The notes under the pieces were generated by a model. That model did not search any database, had not been told where the DNA came from, and saw only the letters and a list, made by a program, of their open reading frames with translations. Shown here one piece after another: positions 6,922-14,597 of a DNA stretch of 30,365 nucleotides. Every line of letters begins with the position of its first letter. Position 1 is the stretch's first letter. The DNA comes from JBBSTY01 sp038235385 (GTDB lineage: Bacteria > Actinomycetota > Acidimicrobiia > Acidimicrobiales > Acidimicrobilacustridaceae), in contig JBBSTY010000029.1 of NCBI GenBank assembly GCA_038235385.1, forward strand, positions 1 to 30,365, given 5' to 3'. Position numbers and translations under genes: made by a program.

Positions 6922-8538
6922 TCAACCCTGGGCGCCCTCGGCGACGAGGCGGTCGAGCACGAGGTCGGGGTGCTCCTGTTCGAGGCGATCGACCCAGTAG
7001 GTGCTCTCGAAGAGGGCGAGCACGGTGCCATCGGCCCGCTCGACGATGCGCACCCCGCGCATGGCCCGGAGCCGCTCGGCGCTGGCCTCGTCGGTGCGGC
7101 GCGCTACCCGGTAGGAGGTCGGGCTGAGATCGACTGGCGCACCGAACTCGTTCTCGAGCCGGTGCACGGCCACCTCGAACTGCATCGGACCGACGGCCGC
7201 GAGGATCGGGGCGGACTCGCCCTGGTCGCGCTCGCGCAGCACCTGCACCACGCCCTCCTCGTCGAGTTGGGCCACGCCTCGGCGGAACTGCTTGGCCTTG
7301 GACGTGTCCTTCACCCGGGCGACGGTGAAGATCTCCGGGGCGAAGACGGGGATGGGCGGGAACACCACGGGATCGTCGGCGTAGAGGGCGTCGCCGATGC
7401 GCACCTCGGTGGCGTTCACCAGCCCGACCACATCACCGGGGTAGGCGTCCTCGATGGTCTCGCGCTCCTGGCCGAACACCGAGTGGGCGTACTTGGTGGC
7501 GAACGGCTTGCCGGTGCGGCCGTGGGTGACGACCATGCCCCGCTCGAAGTGCCCCGAGCACACGCGGATGAACGCGATGCGGTCGCGGTGCGACGGGTCC
7601 ATGTTGGCCTGCACCTTGAACACGAACCCGCTGAAGGGCGCATCGAGGGGGCGGGGATGGCCGGCGACGTCGGGCCGGGGGGTGGGCGACGGGACGAGGT
7701 CGACGACGGCGTCGAGCAGCTTGTGCACACCGAAGTTGGTGAGGGCGCTGCCGAAGAACACCGGTGTGGACTCGGCGGCCAGGAACGACTTGAGGTCGAG
7801 ATCGGCGCCCACCGCGTCGAGCAGGCCCATCTCGTCGACGGCCACGGCGAAGGTGTCGCCCTCCTCGGCCTCGGCGCGCTCGAAGTCCACCAGCTCCTCG
7901 GGGGCCATGGTGGCACCGCGTGCCGTGCGGGTGAAGCGGGTGAAGGCGTGGTCGCGGCGGTCCAGGACGCCACGGAAGTCACCGGCGATGCCGACCGGCC
8001 AGGTGACCGGCGTGGGCACGATCTCGAGGGTCTGCTCCACCATGTCGATGAGCTCGAGGGCGCCCAACCCGGGGCGGTCCCACTTGTTGATGAAGGTGAG
8101 CAGCGGCATGCCCCGCTGGCGGCACACGTCGAACAGCTTGAGCGTCTGCGGTTCGATGCCCTTGGCTGCGTCGAGCACCATCACGGCGGCGTCGGCGGCG
8201 GCGAGCACCCGGTAGGTGTCCTCGGAGAAGTCGCGGTGGCCGGGGGTGTCGAGCAGGTTGATGATCGACGGTTCGTCGTCGGGGCCGGCCGATGCCGAGC
8301 GGTACGGGAACTGGAGGACCGTGGAGGTGATGGAGATGCCGCGCTGCTGCTCCATCGCCATCCAGTCCGAGGTGGCGGACCGGCGGCCGGTGCGGGCCTT
8401 GACCGACCCGGCCTCGGTGGCCAGCGCGCCCCCGTAGAGCAGGAACTTCTCGGTGAGGGTGGTCTTGCCCGCGTCGGGGTGGCTGATGATGGCGAAGGTG
8501 CGACGTCGGCTGGCTTCGGTCGCGGGGTCGGTGCTCAC
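6922..8538 (-). CDS. prfC: Peptide chain release factor 3 (GTPase)
   Basis: This 538-residue translational GTPase recycles RF1/RF2 from the ribosome after termination. The G domain shows G1 SHPDAGKTT (residues 19-27), G3 DTPGHRDFSED and G4 NKWDRPG, with the RF3-type sequence SVKARTGRRSATSDWMAMEQQRGISITSTV rather than the EF-G version. The C-terminal part contains the RF3 ending (FEVAVHRLENEFGAPVDL, STYWVDRLEQEHPDL). Length is close to the E. coli protein (529). The GTG start at 8538 has no Shine-Dalgarno but has TAACCT six bases upstream, which suggests a leaderless mRNA. It is divergent from the lipoprotein gene and is followed by the hppA leader. Confidence 0.95.
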   Translation of the reverse strand: MSTDPATEASRRRTFAIISHPDAGKTTLTEKFLLYGGALATEAGSVKARTGRRSATSDWMAMEQQRGISITSTVLQFPYRSASAGPDDEPSIINLLDTPGHRDFSEDTYRVLAAADAAVMVLDAAKGIEPQTLKLFDVCRQRGMPLLTFINKWDRPGLGALELIDMVEQTLEIVPTPVTWPVGIAGDFRGVLDRRDHAFTRFTRTARGATMAPEELVDFERAEAEEGDTFAVAVDEMGLLDAVGADLDLKSFLAAESTPVFFGSALTNFGVHKLLDAVVDLVPSPTPRPDVAGHPRPLDAPFSGFVFKVQANMDPSHRDRIAFIRVCSGHFERGMVVTHGRTGKPFATKYAHSVFGQERETIEDAYPGDVVGLVNATEVRIGDALYADDPVVFPPIPVFAPEIFTVARVKDTSKAKQFRRGVAQLDEEGVVQVLRERDQGESAPILAAVGPMQFEVAVHRLENEFGAPVDLSPTSYRVARRTDEASAERLRAMRGVRIVERADGTVLALFESTYWVDRLEQEHPDLVLDRLVAEGAQG

Positions 8539-8544
8539 CGCCCC

Positions 8545-8550
8545 AGGTTA
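8545..8550 (-). promoter_or_regulatory. Leaderless-type -10 box of prfC
   Basis: TAACCT on the minus strand ends 6 bases before the GTG start, placing the transcription start at the start codon. xseA has the identical TAACCT-N6-GTG layout. Confidence 0.5.
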
Positions 8551-8697
8551 CGGGTCGGGAGCGCCGACCCATGGCGAAGGCGGTGCCATCGAGGGCGCCG
8601 ATCGCGGTGTCCGGGAACCGGACGGCGGTGGCCGTCGTCGGACGAGCGGACCACAATGCCCGTTCCAGTCGATCCCCGCCCGAACCGAAGGAGCCCC

Positions 8698-9381
8698 ATG
8701 TCGTATCCCTCGCCCCCCCGACGCGCCCTCGCCGCGCTGACCCTCGCCGCCGCGTTGGCCGTCGGCACGGTCGCTTGCACGTCGAGCGACCCGGTCGCCG
8801 ATCCGACCACGACGGTGCCGACCGAGGGCGGGACGAGTGGCCCGAACGGAACCGCCGCGCCGTCGGGGACCGACGGCGACGTCCACGCGCCGGATGGGAC
8901 AGGTGGCGTCGACACCGACGCGCGAGGGACCGATCGCAACGAGGTCCCCACCGGCGACGAGACCGCGCAGGACTACGCCGATGCCCTGGTCGCCTCGTAC
9001 GACCCGAGATCCGACGACGTCTTCTCGATGGACGTGGTCGAGTGCGTGGCGCCGATCTGGGTCGAGGCCATCGGGGTGGGCACCTTCCAGTCCGCCGGGG
9101 TCACCCCGGGCGACCTGGAGCATGGCGGCGCCGGACTCGACGACGTCGAGCTCGACCAGGCCACCGCCGAGACCATCGTGGACGCCCTCCCCGGCTGCGG
9201 CCTCCCGTTGTTCGACCTGTTCGTCGACGGCCTCGGCTCCGACGTGACGGACGATCCGGCGACGGTGGCGTGCGTCCGCGGCGCGGTCAGCGAGACCCAG
9301 GTGCGTGATGCCCTGATCGGTCAGATCATGGGGAGCAGCGCCAGCGACCCCGAGGACCTGGTCGGTTCGTGCCGCTCCTGA
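8698..9381 (+). CDS. Probable secreted lipoprotein with four-cysteine domain
   Basis: I do not recognise a family for this 227-residue protein. It begins with a positively charged segment (PPRR), a hydrophobic stretch (ALAALTLAAALAVG) and a Cys in TVAC at about residue 27. This resembles a lipoprotein signal, though the lipobox is imperfect (Thr at -3). A Gly/Thr/Asp-rich linker of about 60 residues follows, then a compact acidic C-terminal domain (about 85-227) with four cysteines (VECV, PGCG, VACV, GSCR) that could form two disulfides outside the cell. The ATG at 8698 has a strong ribosome site (GAAGGAG, 5 bases upstream), unlike its divergent neighbour prfC. It is convergent with the DUF1622 gene. 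Function is unknown, and only surface attachment or secretion is inferred. Confidence 0.75.
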   Translation: MSYPSPPRRALAALTLAAALAVGTVACTSSDPVADPTTTVPTEGGTSGPNGTAAPSGTDGDVHAPDGTGGVDTDARGTDRNEVPTGDETAQDYADALVASYDPRSDDVFSMDVVECVAPIWVEAIGVGTFQSAGVTPGDLEHGGAGLDDVELDQATAETIVDALPGCGLPLFDLFVDGLGSDVTDDPATVACVRGAVSETQVRDALIGQIMGSSASDPEDLVGSCRS

Positions 9382-9418
9382 GGCGGTGATCGGAACCCGG
9401 CGATCAGAACCCGGGTGG

Positions 9419-9832
9419 TCAGGCCCCGGTCCCCGGTGACGGTCCGTCGCCGGGGCCGGGCTGGCGGGCGGGTTGGCGGCCGGCCCCCGCCAGCTTCCAC
9501 CTCGACCACGGCCAGGTGCCCTCGATCTCCACCTCCAGCGAGAAGCTGAGGATGATGCGGATCACGACGATGAGCCCGAGCACCACGACGCTCTCGATCG
9601 ACGGGTCGACGATCACCGTGCGGACGATGTCGGCGATGATGAGGATCTCGAGGCCGAGCAGGATGACGCGGCCGAGATCTCGGCGCAGCCGGCTGTAGGT
9701 GTCGCCCGCCTGGTGGCCGACCACGGCCATCACGAACCGACCGAGGGCCCAGATGCCACCGAAGACCATGACCCCGCAACCGACGGCCTCGACCACCTGG
9801 ACGATGCCCCCGATGACCTCGTCGTAGGTCAT
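9419..9832 (-). CDS. DUF1622 family membrane protein
   Basis: This 137-residue inner-membrane protein has three hydrophobic segments (residues about 7-37, 54-75 and 80-100) and the family signature region RVILLGLEILIIADIVRTVIVDPSIESVVVLGLIVVIR followed by SFSLEVEIEGTWPW. That pattern is what I know as DUF1622, whose function is not established. The C-terminus is a Pro/Gly-rich cytosolic or periplasmic tail. The ATG at 9832 lies just 2 bases past the stop of the upstream serine hydrolase, so it is the last gene of a three-gene operon (12257 to 9419). The longer frame upstream of 9832 is the shadow of that hydrolase. Whether it helps the hydrolases is unknown. Confidence 0.85.
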   Translation of the reverse strand: MTYDEVIGGIVQVVEAVGCGVMVFGGIWALGRFVMAVVGHQAGDTYSRLRRDLGRVILLGLEILIIADIVRTVIVDPSIESVVVLGLIVVIRIILSFSLEVEIEGTWPWSRWKLAGAGRQPARQPGPGDGPSPGTGA

Positions 9833-9834
9833 CG

Positions 9835-11058
9835 TCAGTCGTCGGCGGTCAGTGCGGCGTAGGTGGCGTCGATGAGGTTCGCGGTGCGGGGATCCCCGCT
9901 GAGCCCGAGGGTCATCTTGTTCATGACGTAGCCGAAGCCGAGGCCGTGGTCGGGGTCGGCGAACCCGACCGACCCGCCGGCGCCGTAGTGGCCGAAGCTG
10001 CGGTGGCCGCCGAGCTCGAGCATCTCGTTCGGCAGGTTGAAGCCGAGCCCGTACTGCAGGTCCATGCCCATGAGCACCTGGTCGACGCCCGAGGTCTGGG
10101 GCTCGACCGCCTGGGCGATGGTCGAGTCCGAGAGCAGCCGCCGCGGCGTCCCGTCGGGTCCGGGGACGTCGCCCACGCACGCCGCATAGAGCTTGGCCAA
10201 CGAGCGCGCATCGGTGATGGCGTTCGCCGCCGGGACCTCCGCCGCCCACACCTCGGGCAGGTTGAACGATCCGAACTTGGCCTCGCCCCACGCGTTGCCC
10301 GGCGCGAACAGCGCCCGGCCGAGCATCGTCTCGGGCCCGATGAACTGGTCGACCATGGCGGCGACGTTCGGGTCGTCGGGGAACTCGATCACCTCGAGGG
10401 GGGCGACCCGTCCGTTCTGCTCGGCGGGCAGACCGATCCACAGGTCGAGCCCGAGCGGCTGGGACAGCTCCTCCTGTACGAAGGCCCCGAGGGACATGCC
10501 GCTGACCCGGCGGACGACCTCGCCGACCAGCCAGCCGAAGGTGGTGGCGTGGTACCCGTGCTGGGTGCCCGGCTCCCAGATCGGGGTCTGACGCTCGAGC
10601 GCGTCGATCACCGAGCCCCAGTCGAGCGCCTGGTCGAGGGTCATCTCGCCGTCGACCCACGGGAGCCCGGCGCGGTGCGAGAGGAGCCAGCGCACCGGGA
10701 TGTCGGCCTTGCCGGCCTGGCCGAACTCGGGCCAGTAGTCGGCGACCCGGGCATCGAGGTCGAGCTCGCCGCGCTGCACCAGGAGGTTGGCGGCGATCGC
10801 CGTGACGCCCTTGGTGGTGGAGAACACGAGTTGCAGCGTGTCCTCCGCGTACGGAGTGTGCGTGCGGCGGTCGGCCTCGCCGCCCCACAGGTCGACGACC
10901 TTGCGGCCCCGGTGCCACACCGACACGGCCGCGCCCACCTCGCAGACGTCCTGGCCGAGCAGCTGGCCGATCGCGTCGGGCTCCAGCTCGAAGTTGGCGG
11001 CGAACGCCTCGCGCACGGGCTCGAACCCTGCGTCCACGTACCCGTTGATCTCGGTCAT
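9835..11058 (-). CDS. Serine hydrolase, beta-lactamase/esterase (S12, PF00144) family, copy 2
   Basis: This 407-residue soluble enzyme has the serine beta-lactamase fold. Visible catalytic motifs are S80-T-T-K83 (nucleophile and general base, in VFSTTKGVTAIAA), the Tyr motif Y169-H-A in HGYHATTFGWLVGEVVRR, and H357-Y-G (FGHYGAGGSVGFADP) in place of the lactamase KTG. The HxG third motif and lack of a signal peptide favour a cytosolic esterase, lactonase or amidase (EstB-like) over a true beta-lactamase. The ATG at 11058 follows GGGAG at a suitable distance and is 17 bases past the stop of its upstream paralog. The two share layout throughout (DIPVRWLLSHRAGLPWVD versus DIPVAYLLSHQSGLAWVD), so they are a tandem duplication that has diverged. 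The substrate is unknown. Confidence 0.9.
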   Translation of the reverse strand: MTEINGYVDAGFEPVREAFAANFELEPDAIGQLLGQDVCEVGAAVSVWHRGRKVVDLWGGEADRRTHTPYAEDTLQLVFSTTKGVTAIAANLLVQRGELDLDARVADYWPEFGQAGKADIPVRWLLSHRAGLPWVDGEMTLDQALDWGSVIDALERQTPIWEPGTQHGYHATTFGWLVGEVVRRVSGMSLGAFVQEELSQPLGLDLWIGLPAEQNGRVAPLEVIEFPDDPNVAAMVDQFIGPETMLGRALFAPGNAWGEAKFGSFNLPEVWAAEVPAANAITDARSLAKLYAACVGDVPGPDGTPRRLLSDSTIAQAVEPQTSGVDQVLMGMDLQYGLGFNLPNEMLELGGHRSFGHYGAGGSVGFADPDHGLGFGYVMNKMTLGLSGDPRTANLIDATYAALTADD

Positions 11059-11075
11059 CGTCGGCTCCCGGTGAC

Positions 11076-12257
11076 TCAGGCGATGGCTGCGTAGCAGGCC
11101 TGGAAGAGGCTCTGGCTCCGCTGGTCGCCGGCGAGGCCGATGTCCATGCGGTTCATGATGTAGCCGAAGCCGAGCTCGGCGTCGGGGTCGGCCCAGCCGA
11201 CCGACCCGCCGGCGCCGAAGTGGCCGAACGAGCTCGGTCCGCCGAGGGCGATGATGCCCTGGTTGAGCATGAAGCCGAGGCCGAACTCGACCTCCATGTC
11301 CAACAGGACGAAGTTCGGTCCCTGGGTCCGAGCGACGGTGGCCGCCGCGACCTGCTCGGGGGTGAGCAGGCGGGTGCCGTCGACCTCGCTGACCGTCGCG
11401 GCGTACATCCGCGCCAGCGAGCGCGCGTCGCAGATGCCGTTGGCCGCGGGGATCTCGGCGGCGTGCACCGCTCGGGTGTTCCACACGTCCTGATCGGCGA
11501 GCGCGCCGCCCGGCGCGAACAGCGCTTTGCCCAGTGGGGTGTCGGGGCCCATGAAGGCAGCCATCATCTCGGCGATCGGATCGGGCTCGCCCGGCGCGGC
11601 GTTCGGGTCCCGCTCGGGGATCATCGAGATGAGGGCCCCGACCCGGGACTCCTCGGACTCGGGCAGGCCGATCCACAGGTCGAGACCCAGGGGCACCGAG
11701 ACGCGCTCGGCCAGTGCGGCGCCGACCGACTGGCCGGTGATGCGGCGGATGACCTCACCGACGAGCCAGCCGTACGTGGTGGCGTGGTAGCCGTGCTTGG
11801 TGCCGGGCTCCCACTTGGGGGCCTCGGCGGCGAGGACGTCGACGATCGGATCCCACGCCAGGACGTCGTCGAGCGTGCAGGTGGCGTCGACCCACGCCAG
11901 TCCGGACTGGTGCGAGAGCAGGTAGGCCACCGGGATGTCCTGCTTGCCGTTGGCGGCGAACTCGGGCCAGTACTCGGCCACCGGCGCCTCGACGTCGAGG
12001 CGGCCCTCCTGCGCCAACATGTTGGCCACGATGGCCACCATGCCCTTGCTGGTGGAGAACACCGGGATGAGCGTGTCCTCGTTCCAGGCGGCTCCGGTGT
12101 CGCGGTCGGCGACGCCACCCCAGAGGTCGACCACCTTCTCCCCCCGGTGGTACGTGCTGAACGCCGCGCCGACCTCGGTGCCGGCGTCGAAGTTCGCCTG
12201 GAAGGCGTCCCGGACACCCTCCCACCCCGGCGCCGTCCATCCCTGCGTCTCGGTCAC
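11076..12257 (-). CDS. Serine hydrolase, beta-lactamase/esterase (S12, PF00144) family, copy 1
   Basis: This 393-residue paralog is the first gene of the operon. It carries S68-T-S-K71 (VFSTSKGMVAIVANM), Y157-H-A (HGYHATTYGWLVGEVIRR) and H346-F-G (FGHFGAGGSVGWADP), so all three active-site motifs are intact. No signal peptide is visible. I chose the GTG at 12257 because a good ribosome site (GAGGGGG) lies 4 bases upstream and the protein fold starts there; an in-frame ATG at 12323 would add 22 residues without family character. Compared with copy 2 it lacks about 11 residues near the N-terminus and has a different loop around residues 210-232 (PERDPNAAPGEPDP). An 88-base gap separates it from the Fur-family gene on the same strand, so read-through is possible. 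The specific substrate cannot be told. Confidence 0.9.
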   Translation of the reverse strand: MTETQGWTAPGWEGVRDAFQANFDAGTEVGAAFSTYHRGEKVVDLWGGVADRDTGAAWNEDTLIPVFSTSKGMVAIVANMLAQEGRLDVEAPVAEYWPEFAANGKQDIPVAYLLSHQSGLAWVDATCTLDDVLAWDPIVDVLAAEAPKWEPGTKHGYHATTYGWLVGEVIRRITGQSVGAALAERVSVPLGLDLWIGLPESEESRVGALISMIPERDPNAAPGEPDPIAEMMAAFMGPDTPLGKALFAPGGALADQDVWNTRAVHAAEIPAANGICDARSLARMYAATVSEVDGTRLLTPEQVAAATVARTQGPNFVLLDMEVEFGLGFMLNQGIIALGGPSSFGHFGAGGSVGWADPDAELGFGYIMNRMDIGLAGDQRSQSLFQACYAAIA

Positions 12258-12345
12258 GTTGCCCCCTCGCGTCTGCGGATCGCGAGATCGCGGTCCGGTG
12301 CCCCGGGAGTGTTGCCCGACCACCGACCGGTCGCAACCGGGCCGC

Positions 12346-12798
12346 TCAGCAACAGGTCGGGCACAGGCCGATCAGGTCGAGGCGGTGGTACTGGGTGGTG
12401 AACCCGGCCGAGGTGCTCGCCTTGGCGAACGCCCGCTCCAACGAGCTCTCGAGCTGCGGCGAGACGGTGAAGTCCTCCATCGAGCCGCAGCGCGAGCAGA
12501 TCAGGTGGTGGTGGTGCTCGGTGAGGTCCTCGGTGAGCTCGAAGCGGGCGAACTCGTCGCTGGTGACGAGGCGGTGCACCACGCCGGCGCGCTCGAGCAC
12601 GGCGAGGTTGCGGTAGGCGGAGCTCTGGGCGAGCGACGGATCGAGCTCGAGCAGCTCGGCGATGGTGAGGGGGCGGGTGGCCTCGTCGAGGAGGGTCACC
12701 AGGGCGCGCCGACCGGCGGTGTAGCGCTGGCCGTCGGCGCGCAGCCGCTGGGCGGCGGTGCTGTGGAGATCCGGATGCGGTGCGAGAGGAGACCCCAT
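12346..12798 (-). CDS. Fur-family metalloregulator (Fur or Zur)
   Basis: This is a 150-residue metal-responsive repressor. The winged helix occupies residues 10-85 (RYTAGRRALVTLL, LAQSSAYRNLAVLERAGVVHRL). The dimerisation domain carries the metal-binding HHHHLICSRCG, and the C-terminus ends CPTCC, giving the two CxxC pairs of the structural zinc site. I cannot distinguish Fur (iron) from Zur (zinc), though the four-His run is common in Zur-like proteins. The ATG at 12798 lacks a ribosome site but has TAGGCT seven bases upstream, indicating a leaderless transcript. Its TTCTCA -35 candidate falls inside a direct repeat that may be its own operator. It is divergent from an alpha/beta hydrolase gene and is followed by the serine-hydrolase operon, both possible targets. 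Confidence 0.92.
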   Translation of the reverse strand: MGSPLAPHPDLHSTAAQRLRADGQRYTAGRRALVTLLDEATRPLTIAELLELDPSLAQSSAYRNLAVLERAGVVHRLVTSDEFARFELTEDLTEHHHHLICSRCGSMEDFTVSPQLESSLERAFAKASTSAGFTTQYHRLDLIGLCPTCC

Positions 12799-12805
12799 GC
12801 CCGCC

Positions 12806-12811
12806 AGCCTA
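12806..12811 (-). promoter_or_regulatory. Leaderless-type -10 box of the Fur-family gene
   Basis: TAGGCT on the minus strand lies 7 bases before the ATG at 12798. A TTCTCA sits 18 bases upstream as a -35 candidate and overlaps the direct repeat at 12830-12847. Confidence 0.55.
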
Positions 12812-12829
12812 GCCGCGCGGGCGCAGAAA

Positions 12830-12847
12830 TGAGAACGAGTGAGAACG
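12830..12847. promoter_or_regulatory. Candidate Fur-family operator: TGAGAACG direct repeat
   Basis: Two copies of TGAGAACG start at 12830 and 12840, exactly one helical turn apart, in the 86-bp region between the divergent Fur-family and hydrolase genes. Fur-type boxes can be built of repeated GATAAT-like hexamers; GAGAAC-type halves are plausible for a GC-rich organism. The repeat covers the -35 region of the Fur-family gene and lies just upstream of the hydrolase promoter, so one site could control both. Confidence 0.4.
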
Positions 12848-12872
12848 TTTCGGACGGGTGCGGAGGTGACCG

Positions 12873-12878
12873 TAGGCT
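12873..12878 (+). promoter_or_regulatory. Leaderless-type -10 box of the alpha/beta hydrolase gene
   Basis: TAGGCT lies 6 bases before the GTG at 12885, mirroring the identical box of the divergent Fur-family gene. TTCGGA at 12849-12854 is a weak -35 candidate at 18-base spacing. Confidence 0.5.
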
Positions 12879-12884
12879 CGGGCG

Positions 12885-13910
12885 GTGAGCGCCACCTCCG
12901 ACCACCAGGATCGTCCGGCGGTGCCGACGCGTGCGGCAGGACCATCGATCGACCCCACCGTGCCCCCGGACATCGCCTCCACCGTTCGGTCGTTCCCTGG
13001 CGCACGGCGCCCCGATCGCAGCCGCTGGGTGTCGTCGGCCGGGCTCCGGATCGCCACCTACGAGTGGGGGGACGAGGACGGACGGGTCATCCTGATGGCC
13101 CACGGAGGCTTCGACTTCGCCGGGACGTTCGACGTGTTCGCGCCGATCCTCGCCGACGCCGGGTACCGCGTCGTGTCGTGGGACGCGCGGGGACACGGGA
13201 GCTCCGAGCACCCGGTGCTCTACAGCTGGGGCGGCGATCTCCGCGACGCCGCCGCGGTGCTCGACTCGCTCGGAACCGGACGGGTCATCATCCTCGGCCA
13301 CTCCAAGGGCGGCGGCATCGTGCTCGACATGGCCCACGCCATCCCGCACCGCCTCTCGCACCTCGTGAACCTGGACGGCCTGCCCTCCAAGCGCAGCTGG
13401 CCCGACCTCGCCGACCACGAGCGCACCACGATGCTGCACGGCGAGCTCGAGGGCTGGCTCGATCGCCGACGCCGCACCGGCGTGAGCCGCAAGCCCGGGA
13501 CCATCGAGGAGCTGGCGGCCCGCCGGGGCAAGACCAACCCCCGGTTGTCGGCCGAGTGGCTCGAGTACCTCGTGCCCATCGGCGCCTTCGAGTCCGACGA
13601 CGGCTGGCGATGGCGGATCGACCCGAGCCTCCAGCCCGGCGGGTTCGGACCGTGGCGCCCGGAGTGGTCGATGCAGCGGCTCCCCGGCATCGGGGTCCCC
13701 GTGCTCGGCGTCCTCGGCCTCGAGATCGAGATGATGGGCTGGGGCACCACCCCCGACGACGTCTACCCCAACCTGCCGCCGGGTGCCGAGTTCCATCCGC
13801 TCGCCGGGGTCGGTCACTTCGTCCACATCGAACAGCCCCGCCTGATCGCCGACATCGTGCTCGACTTCCTCGATCGCCGCGACGGCCGCCCCGCCGGAGG
13901 TGACCGATGA
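12885..13910 (+). CDS. Alpha/beta hydrolase
   Basis: This 341-residue alpha/beta-hydrolase-fold enzyme, presumably cytosolic, has the oxyanion-hole segment MAHGGFDFAGTF (from residue 71), the strand/turn VVSWDARGHGSSE (97-108), the nucleophile elbow LGHSKGG with Ser140, and the catalytic His311 in AGVGHFVHIEQP. The acid after strand 6/7 is probably Glu280 (VLGLE) rather than the usual Asp. A cap domain lies around residues 165-265. The first 45 or so residues are a Pro/Arg-rich extension, so a start at a later codon cannot be excluded, but the GTG at 12885 has a TAGGCT -10 box at leaderless spacing. Its last four bases (ATGA) overlap the next gene, a relative without the catalytic serine. It is divergent from a Fur-family regulator that may control it. 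The substrate is unknown; esterase, epoxide hydrolase and dehalogenase relatives share this fold. Confidence 0.88.
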   Translation: MSATSDHQDRPAVPTRAAGPSIDPTVPPDIASTVRSFPGARRPDRSRWVSSAGLRIATYEWGDEDGRVILMAHGGFDFAGTFDVFAPILADAGYRVVSWDARGHGSSEHPVLYSWGGDLRDAAAVLDSLGTGRVIILGHSKGGGIVLDMAHAIPHRLSHLVNLDGLPSKRSWPDLADHERTTMLHGELEGWLDRRRRTGVSRKPGTIEELAARRGKTNPRLSAEWLEYLVPIGAFESDDGWRWRIDPSLQPGGFGPWRPEWSMQRLPGIGVPVLGVLGLEIEMMGWGTTPDDVYPNLPPGAEFHPLAGVGHFVHIEQPRLIADIVLDFLDRRDGRPAGGDR

Positions 13911-14578
13911 GCACGCCTCGTGATCCCACCAAGGTGATCGGGCTCGTGCACGGGAAGGCGACGCTGGCCCTGCACCTGCTGCGCGAGGGGTGGGGTCGTC
14001 CGCTGCTCATCCTCCACGGGCTCGGCGAACGCTCGCCCGAGACGGTGCCCGAGCACCTGTCGTCGTGGACCGGGCCGGTGTACGCGCTCGACTTCCTGGG
14101 CCACGGCGCGTCGAGCGTTCCGCTCAGCGGCGGGTACACGGCCGAGGTCCTCATGGGCGACGTCGATGCGGCCATCGCTCATCTCGGCCCGGTCACCGTC
14201 CACGGCCGAGGGCTGGGTGCCTACATCGCGCTCCTGATCGCCGGCGCCCGTCCCGACGATGTGCGCGGCGCCATCCTCGCGGACGGGCCCGGACTCGTCG
14301 GCGGTGGCATCCGGCCGGGTTCACCCCACGTCGGTCAGCTCGAGCAACCGACCGACGTCACGCCCGATCCGTTCGCGCTCGCCGAGCTCTCGCGGGATGT
14401 CCGTCCGCCCGACTACGCCTCCGAGTTCGTGCGCCAGGCCATGCAGTGGTGCCCGCTCGACCACCCGATCGCGGTGTGCACCGTGGTGCGACCCGAGTGG
14501 CTCCACGCCGTCGTGGCCGAGCCGGGCGTCCTCGAGTTGGCCGTGGCCGACGCGTTGGCGCTCTACGACCCCGCCTGA
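13907..14578 (+). CDS. Alpha/beta-hydrolase-fold protein lacking the nucleophilic serine
   Basis: This 223-residue protein has the fold signatures RPLLILHGLGERSP (oxyanion-loop region, residues 31-44) and VYALDFLGHGASS (58-70). The nucleophile elbow, however, reads VHGRGLGAY, with Gly102 where GxSxG enzymes have Ser (Cys and Asp are the other usual nucleophiles). The C-terminal segment RPEWLHAVVAEPGVLEL resembles the catalytic-His region, with His200 a possible but displaced candidate. The cap domain is short compared with its neighbour. Translation is coupled to the upstream active hydrolase through an ATGA overlap. The sequence is otherwise intact with normal codon use, so it is a retained protein rather than decay. 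It could be a non-catalytic partner, a binding protein or a hydrolase using another residue. Confidence 0.8.
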   Translation: MSTPRDPTKVIGLVHGKATLALHLLREGWGRPLLILHGLGERSPETVPEHLSSWTGPVYALDFLGHGASSVPLSGGYTAEVLMGDVDAAIAHLGPVTVHGRGLGAYIALLIAGARPDDVRGAILADGPGLVGGGIRPGSPHVGQLEQPTDVTPDPFALAELSRDVRPPDYASEFVRQAMQWCPLDHPIAVCTVVRPEWLHAVVAEPGVLELAVADALALYDPA

Positions 14579-14597
14579 GGGGGCGGTCGCCGACGGG

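Noticed and set aside
9835..12257. Antibiotic-resistance beta-lactamases
   Set aside because: SxxK is present but the third motif is HxG rather than KTG and no export signal is seen; esterase-type members of the family fit better.
12395..12616. Open frames opposite the Fur-family gene and other tracts
   Set aside because: No start context or family motif; they mirror coding DNA on the other strand.
13907..14578. Pseudogene
   Set aside because: Only the nucleophile is missing; the frame, length, fold motifs and translational coupling are intact.
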